In this document: one piece after another, positions 5,543-9,610 of the stretch | How positions within the stretch are numbered: the stretch's first letter is position 1 | Layout: each line of letters begins with the position of its first letter | Source: Roseburia sp. | GTDB taxonomy: Bacteria; Bacillota; Clostridia; Lachnospirales; Lachnospiraceae | Length of the DNA: 9,610 nt | Direction of reading: 5' to 3' | Assembly (NCBI GenBank): GCA_019421345.1 | Contig: JAHZFL010000035.1 | Location: 1 to 9,610, forward strand | Made by a program: the position numbers and the translations under genes | Notes under the pieces: model-generated | What the model saw: the letters and a program-made list of their open reading frames with translations, nothing else | What the model was told of the DNA's origin: nothing | The model's database searches: none

Positions 5543-7246
5543 ATGAGGGATTCAAAGCAGTATTTACTTTTTGCGATACTTGCAGTCACGGCGATTTTTG
5601 TCAGGTTTAATCTGCTTAGCACAGGGCGTGGGGAGACGGGGAGCTTTCGCGGCGCACAGCTTGAGCCGGAGGTATGGAATCCGCTGATCGCGTCCAGTGT
5701 CAACGATAATCTATTGTCGGTTGTGATCGACAATAAGGAGTACACAAATGAGGAGTATTCCTTTTATATGGATGATAATTTGAATATCATGCTTCCGGTC
5801 AGTATTTTGCAGCCTGCATTTAACTGCAGCGCGCATATTTATGAGGAGGACCGTCTGCTTGTGGAAAAGCATACGAGTGAGATTACGTTTCCGCTGGATG
5901 CAAAACTGGCAGACGTCAATGGGAAGGCGCAGGAGGTTGTGTCGCCCCTTATAAAAGGTGACGATGATTATTATATCAGCTTAAACGATCTGTCGAATTA
6001 TCTGGGATATTCTTATACATGGAACATACAGGAAAATCTTGCGTCGGCGATCGACACCTCTGAGTCGGCACCAATCCCGGCGAAGTATGATCTGAGGGAT
6101 CGGGGCAGGGTTACGGAGGTACGCGATCAAGGCTCTTATGGGACCTGCTGGGCATTTGCATCGCTTGGCGCGCTGGAATCCTCTCTCCTGCCGGAGGAAA
6201 GCTCTTATTATTCTGCGGATCATATGACGTTGAGCAATGGCTTTAATCTGACGCAGGAGGAGGGTGGAGAGTATACCATGAGCATGGCGTATCTGGCGTC
6301 GTGGAAGGGACCTGTCTATGAGGAGGATGATCCGTATGGAGACGGAAAGACGGATGAAACGCTTGCCGCGGTTAAGCATGTGCAGGAGATACAGATTATT
6401 GACGGAAAGGATTATGAGAAGATAAAAGAAGCTGTCTTTCAATACGGCGGTGTGCAGACCTCTATCTATAACGGATTGCGCAGTTCTCAGGCGAAATCGC
6501 CGTATTATAACCGGCAAACAGACGCTTATTGCTATATCGGGACGGAAAAACCGAATCATGATGTGGTGATCATCGGGTGGGATGATAATTATCCTAAGGA
6601 AAATTTTTCTGTCGATCTTGAGGGCGACGGGGCGTTTATCTGTCAAAACAGTTGGGGAAAGGAATTTGGAAAGGACGGAGTGTTTTATATCTCCTATTAT
6701 GATACCAATATCGGAACGCATAACGTTGTGTATACTGGTGTGGAGGAGACGGATAATTACGATCATATTTATCAGAGTGATCTGTGCGGCTGGGTCGGGC
6801 AGATTGGCTACAATAAGGACAGTATGTATGGTGCAAACGTCTACACCGCAGAGCAGGCGGAGGAAATTGTGGCGGCAAGCTTTTATGCGACAGGTAAAGA
6901 CACGCAGTATGAGCTTTATGTGGTGAAAAATTTTGAGGATGAGGAGTCTTTCTCGGAGGCGATACCCGTGGCATCGGGAACACTCAGCAATGCCGGATAT
7001 TATACGATTGATTTTAATGAGGCGATTCCGGTGGAAGCCGGCGAGCGCTATGCGGTGATGCTGCACATTATTACGCCTAATTCCGCGCGCCCGATGGCGA
7101 TTGAATATGCGGCGGATCGGGCGACACAGAGAGTTGTGCTGGATGACGGAGAAAGCTACATCAGTGCGAACGGCGTTAATTGGAAAAATGCCAATGAGGT
7201 GGAGGAATGCAATCTTTGTATCAAGGCGTTTAGTAACGAACGATAA
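5543..7246 (+). CDS. Membrane-anchored papain-like (C1 family) cysteine protease
   Basis: The protein has 567 residues. A basic N-terminus and a hydrophobic stretch (about 8-20) form a signal anchor or signal peptide; no clear cleavage site is seen. Residues about 58-170 resemble the copper-amine-oxidase-N-terminal-like domain common in clostridial surface proteins. The protease domain starts at KYDLRDRGRVTEVRDQG and carries every residue of the C1 catalytic set: Gln196 (oxyanion hole), Cys202 in GTCWAF, His339 in NHDVVIIGW and Asn369 in QNSWG. It should be active. Residues about 405-565 form a beta-rich C-terminal region like the lectin-like domain found behind such proteases. It probably works outside the membrane on surface or extracellular proteins or peptides. 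The ATG follows the methyltransferase stop without a gap, with GGAGGG at 5532-5537 inside that gene, so translation is probably coupled. Substrate unknown. Confidence 0.88.
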   Translation: MRDSKQYLLFAILAVTAIFVRFNLLSTGRGETGSFRGAQLEPEVWNPLIASSVNDNLLSVVIDNKEYTNEEYSFYMDDNLNIMLPVSILQPAFNCSAHIYEEDRLLVEKHTSEITFPLDAKLADVNGKAQEVVSPLIKGDDDYYISLNDLSNYLGYSYTWNIQENLASAIDTSESAPIPAKYDLRDRGRVTEVRDQGSYGTCWAFASLGALESSLLPEESSYYSADHMTLSNGFNLTQEEGGEYTMSMAYLASWKGPVYEEDDPYGDGKTDETLAAVKHVQEIQIIDGKDYEKIKEAVFQYGGVQTSIYNGLRSSQAKSPYYNRQTDAYCYIGTEKPNHDVVIIGWDDNYPKENFSVDLEGDGAFICQNSWGKEFGKDGVFYISYYDTNIGTHNVVYTGVEETDNYDHIYQSDLCGWVGQIGYNKDSMYGANVYTAEQAEEIVAASFYATGKDTQYELYVVKNFEDEESFSEAIPVASGTLSNAGYYTIDFNEAIPVEAGERYAVMLHIITPNSARPMAIEYAADRATQRVVLDDGESYISANGVNWKNANEVEECNLCIKAFSNER

Positions 7247-7260
7247 GAGGAATCAGAGAC

Positions 7261-8310
7261 ATGGAAGAAAAAGTATGGAAGCTGTCTGTGTTTTTTCTGA
7301 CGGTGCTGGCAGCCCTTGCAGTTCTGGCGCTGCCGTACCTTCCGGCGATCCATACTATGGATGTGGAGTTTAGGGAAGCCCGTCTGGCACAGAAGAATTA
7401 TGAGGAAAACCTTTTCCAGATGAAGCATATGGCGATGCAGAACGGAGGAGGTGTGGGTACAAAAAACGGAAAGATCACTATTCGGCTCCCGGAGGGGGTG
7501 GACGGTTCAAGCGTGCAGGTTACAAATGATTATGTGAAGCAGACGATAAAGATCATAATGCCGCAAACAGACGAGGCATATTTTGACAGCGCTCCGGTTT
7601 CGGGCAGCAGCAGCTATATTGATATGATCTCCTGCTACAGACAGGGAGAGGAGGGAATGATCGAAATTGTCACAGACCGGGTGTATGAGCTGGATACGAC
7701 ATATGATGAAGATTATTATTATTTTAATTTTTTGACACCGCATGAGGTTTATGATAAGGTTGTCGTAATTGATGCGGGACACGGAGGGAGAGATCCCGGA
7801 ACGATCAGGCAGGGGCTTAATGAGAAGGATGTGAATCTGGCGATTGCCTTACAGCTAAAGTCGATATTTGAGGAGAACGATGACAAGATTGGCGTGTATT
7901 ATACGCGAATGGATGACAGCAATCCGAGCTATGAACAGAGAGTGCAGCTTGCTAATGAGGCGGACGCAGATCTGTTTATCAGCATACATAATAATTCCCT
8001 GCAGGGCAGACGGGTGTCGTCGACCAAAGGAACACAGGTGATGTATTCAGAGACCTCAGGACTGAGTGAGCAGTTTGCACAGATATGTCTGGAGGAGATG
8101 ACAAAGGTGCTTGGAAGTGATGACCGTGGGCTTGTGGAGGGAAACAGTATTTATATTATCCGAAACAGTGAAGTACCGGCAGCCCTGATCGAGGTAGGTT
8201 TTATGACGAATCCGGAGGAGCTTGCATTACTGGGAACGGAGACATATCAAAGACAGGCGGCAGAGGGAATTTATCGTTCTGTTTTTCGGGCGTTTGAGGA
8301 AGGCTATTAG
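7261..8310 (+). CDS. Membrane-anchored N-acetylmuramoyl-L-alanine amidase (Amidase_3)
   Basis: This 349-residue enzyme should cut the amide bond between N-acetylmuramic acid and the stem peptide of peptidoglycan. One hydrophobic segment (about residues 8-30) places the rest outside the cell. Residues about 68-158 form a beta-rich stretch that may be an AMIN-like wall-binding domain. The catalytic domain fills about 166-345: VVIDAGHGGRDPG with zinc ligand His174, then Glu188 in LNEKD, then His243 in SIHNN, and the catalytic Glu311 in ALIEVGFMTN. The full zinc site is present, so the enzyme should be active. AAGAGGAA (7246-7253) lies before the start, 14 nt after the protease stop. Similar amidases act in cell separation, sporulation or germination; which applies here cannot be read from the sequence. 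Keep the name generic, since CwlD-like and LytC-like members share this domain. Confidence 0.9.
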   Translation: MEEKVWKLSVFFLTVLAALAVLALPYLPAIHTMDVEFREARLAQKNYEENLFQMKHMAMQNGGGVGTKNGKITIRLPEGVDGSSVQVTNDYVKQTIKIIMPQTDEAYFDSAPVSGSSSYIDMISCYRQGEEGMIEIVTDRVYELDTTYDEDYYYFNFLTPHEVYDKVVVIDAGHGGRDPGTIRQGLNEKDVNLAIALQLKSIFEENDDKIGVYYTRMDDSNPSYEQRVQLANEADADLFISIHNNSLQGRRVSSTKGTQVMYSETSGLSEQFAQICLEEMTKVLGSDDRGLVEGNSIYIIRNSEVPAALIEVGFMTNPEELALLGTETYQRQAAEGIYRSVFRAFEEGY

Positions 8311-8324
8311 GGAGGAAAGCTTTG

Positions 8325-8921
8325 ATGAGGAGAATTGTTTTTGCAACAGGAAATGAAGGAAAGCTGCGTGAGATCAAAAATATCATGGCAGACCTGCCGG
8401 TGGAGGTTGTTTCCATGAAGGAGGCAGGAATTGAAGCAGAGATAGAAGAAACGGGAGAAACATTTGAGGAAAATGCAAAGATTAAAGCACAGGCAGTAGC
8501 CGCTTACACGGATGATATTGTGCTGGCAGACGATTCCGGGCTGGAGATAGATTATCTGAATAAGGAGCCGGGAGTATATTCTGCCCGCTATCTCGGTGAG
8601 AATACTTCTTATGAGATCAAGAACCAGACGATTCTTGACCGTCTTGCCGGCGTTCAAAAAGAGAAGCGGACAGCACGCTTTGTCTGCGCGATTGCAGCAG
8701 TTCTTCCGAGTAAGGAAACGCTGGTTACACGGGAGACGATTGAGGGCTATATTGGAGAGAAGCCGGCAGGAGAAAATGGCTTTGGATATGATCCGATTTT
8801 TTATGTGGAGGAATATCAATGCTCTACGGCGGAGCTCTCCGAGGAGCAGAAGAATGCGATCAGCCATCGAGGAAAGGCGCTTCGGGCGATGAAGAAATTG
8901 CTGCGCGAGTATGGCGCATAG
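8325..8921 (+). CDS. rdgB: XTP/dITP diphosphatase (HAM1/RdgB family)
   Basis: This 198-residue protein is a full-length RdgB. It hydrolyses dITP, XTP and related non-canonical purine triphosphates to the monophosphates, keeping deaminated bases out of DNA and RNA. All family motifs are present: the N-terminal phosphate loop TGNEGK (residues 8-13), ETFEENA, the metal-binding DDSGLEID (from residue 69), GVYSARY, FGYDPIF (153-159) and SHRGKA (180-185). The ATG at 8325 is preferred, with GGAGG (8311-8315) nine bases before it; an in-frame TTG at 8322 would add one residue. It follows the amidase by 14 nt and precedes the phosphoesterase by 15 nt. The pair with a YfcE-type phosphoesterase is a common order in Clostridia, as recalled from known genomes. 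Confidence 0.95.
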   Translation: MRRIVFATGNEGKLREIKNIMADLPVEVVSMKEAGIEAEIEETGETFEENAKIKAQAVAAYTDDIVLADDSGLEIDYLNKEPGVYSARYLGENTSYEIKNQTILDRLAGVQKEKRTARFVCAIAAVLPSKETLVTRETIEGYIGEKPAGENGFGYDPIFYVEEYQCSTAELSEEQKNAISHRGKALRAMKKLLREYGA

Positions 8922-8936
8922 CTGTGGGAGGAACAA

Positions 8937-9416
8937 ATGAGGATACTGATTGTAAGTGATACGCATAGGAGACATGGTTATCTCATGGAGGCTTTGGAGC
9001 GTGTGCAGCCGATCGACCTTTTGATCCATCTGGGAGATGCAGAGGGCGAGGAGGAAGAAATTGCATTGCTGGCGGAGTGTCCGGTAGAGATTGTTTTGGG
9101 AAACAATGACTTTTTTTCCGATCTGCCGCGTGAGAAGGCGGTGCAGCTTGGAAGATACCGTGTGCTGCTGACACATGGTCATTATTATGGTGTGAATATG
9201 GGACTTTCCATGATCCGAAAGGAGGCGGCTGCAGGAAATTATGACATAGTGATGTTCGGACATACGCACAGACCGGTCATTGCCGAGGAAAACGGGATAA
9301 TTGCGCTTAATCCGGGAAGTATTTCTTATCCGAGGCAGGAGGGGAGAAGCCCGTCTTGTATTCTTATGGAAATTGATCAAAAGGGCGAGGCTCAGTTTGA
9401 GATCATGTATTTTTAG
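8937..9416 (+). CDS. yfcE: YfcE/MJ0936-like metallophosphoesterase
   Basis: This 159-residue protein is a compact calcineurin-like phosphoesterase. The metal-binding motifs appear in the standard order: D-x-H (Asp8, His10), GD (Asp34), GNND (from Gly55), THGH (His80, His82) and GHTH (His109, His111), then the closing NPGSIS. Related enzymes such as E. coli YfcE and MJ0936 cleave model phosphodiesters with manganese or nickel; their natural substrate is not settled, so none is claimed here. It is cytoplasmic, with no signal peptide. The start follows GGGAGG (8926-8931) by five bases. It is the last gene of the operon; no intrinsic terminator is visible between its stop and the tRNA promoter. 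Confidence 0.9.
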   Translation: MRILIVSDTHRRHGYLMEALERVQPIDLLIHLGDAEGEEEEIALLAECPVEIVLGNNDFFSDLPREKAVQLGRYRVLLTHGHYYGVNMGLSMIRKEAAAGNYDIVMFGHTHRPVIAEENGIIALNPGSISYPRQEGRSPSCILMEIDQKGEAQFEIMYF

Positions 9417-9470
9417 GTATGCGCAGTTGGCGAAGATGGTTTATAAAATTGTAAAAAATAAAAAAAGGTG

Positions 9471-9499
9471 TTGACTTTTTAAAGGTTGTCCTATATAAT
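9471..9499 (+). promoter_or_regulatory. Promoter of the tRNA-Pro gene
   Basis: TTGACT (9471-9476) and a perfect TATAAT (9494-9499) are spaced by 17 bp, close to the ideal sigma-A promoter expected for stable RNA. Transcription should start near 9506, leaving a 5' leader of about 53 nt for RNase P to remove. The stretch 9417-9470 is AT-rich and shows nothing else. Confidence 0.88.
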
Positions 9500-9558
9500 A
9501 ATTTTTGCGTCACGGAGAGGACAGGAAAGACCACCGGACAGTTAGTATTATAAACCTT

Positions 9559-9610
9559 CGGGGTGTGGCTCAGCTTGGCTAGAGCGCCTGGTTTGGGACC
9601 AGGAGGTCGC
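9559..9610 (+). tRNA. tRNA-Pro (anticodon TGG), cut by the window end
   Basis: The 5' acceptor strand CGGGGTG (9559-9565), the D-arm GCTC/GAGC, and the anticodon stem CCTGG/CCAGG around TTTGGGA are all present. The anticodon TGG (9594-9596) reads proline CCN codons. The T-arm and 3' acceptor strand lie beyond the window. Confidence 0.95.

Noticed and set aside
6582..6926. 114-codon plus-strand frame in another phase of the protease gene
   Set aside because: It overlaps the His and Asn active-site region of the real frame and has no protein-like features.
5981..7066. 361-codon open frame on the minus strand inside the protease gene
   Set aside because: It is the mirror of a gene with all catalytic residues intact, with biased Arg/Ile/His composition and no domain. 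It is a codon-use artefact.
8307..9380. 357-codon open frame on the minus strand across rdgB and the phosphoesterase
   Set aside because: It lies antisense to two genes with complete family motifs. Its translation is rich in Arg, His, Ile and Leu without any recognisable domain, and no Shine-Dalgarno or promoter was seen for it.

Overview
The window looks like a chromosomal segment of a Gram-positive anaerobe of the class Clostridia, most likely a member of the Lachnospiraceae. The basis is strong GGAGG-type ribosome binding sites, all genes on one strand, tRNA genes between short operons, and the set of proteins seen: a THUMP-domain RNA methyltransferase, a papain-like surface protease, an Amidase_3 cell-wall hydrolase, and rdgB next to a YfcE-like phosphoesterase. 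This placement is an inference from gene content and style, not from a database comparison. No insertion sequence, phage gene, CRISPR array or replication origin was seen.

Layout. A tRNA-Arg(ACG) gene with its terminator (3-118) opens the window. A stand-alone, multi-pass membrane acyltransferase (193-1200) follows, with its own near-consensus promoter. Next comes a 764-residue protein (1293-3587) with an N-terminal CRP-like beta-roll and a long C-terminal part that I cannot assign to any family. Behind it is a structured spacer: an imperfect direct repeat, a six-codon mini-ORF with a good ribosome binding site, and a GC-rich hairpin. This spacer leads into a gene for a 61-residue Ser/Asn/Thr/Gly-rich protein built on a 15-bp tandem repeat (3709-3894). 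A strong intrinsic terminator (3945-3982) closes this section. A single-domain rhodanese gene (4006-4311) starts almost directly behind the terminator.

The second half reads as one five-gene operon (4370-9416). Its promoter, TTGACA-17-TAATAT (4301-4329), overlaps the end of the rhodanese gene. The genes are an RlmL/YpsC-like RNA methyltransferase, a membrane-anchored C1-family cysteine protease with intact catalytic residues, a membrane-anchored N-acetylmuramoyl-L-alanine amidase, the nucleotide-pool-cleaning enzyme RdgB, and a YfcE/MJ0936-like metallophosphoesterase. Spacing is 0 to 15 nt throughout. The operon therefore mixes RNA modification and nucleotide housekeeping with two enzymes that should work on the outer face of the membrane. 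A consensus promoter (9471-9499) then drives a tRNA-Pro(TGG) gene that runs off the end of the window.

The parts least explained by known biology are the large CRP-like fusion protein and the repeat-rich region just behind it. The rest is ordinary core-genome content.
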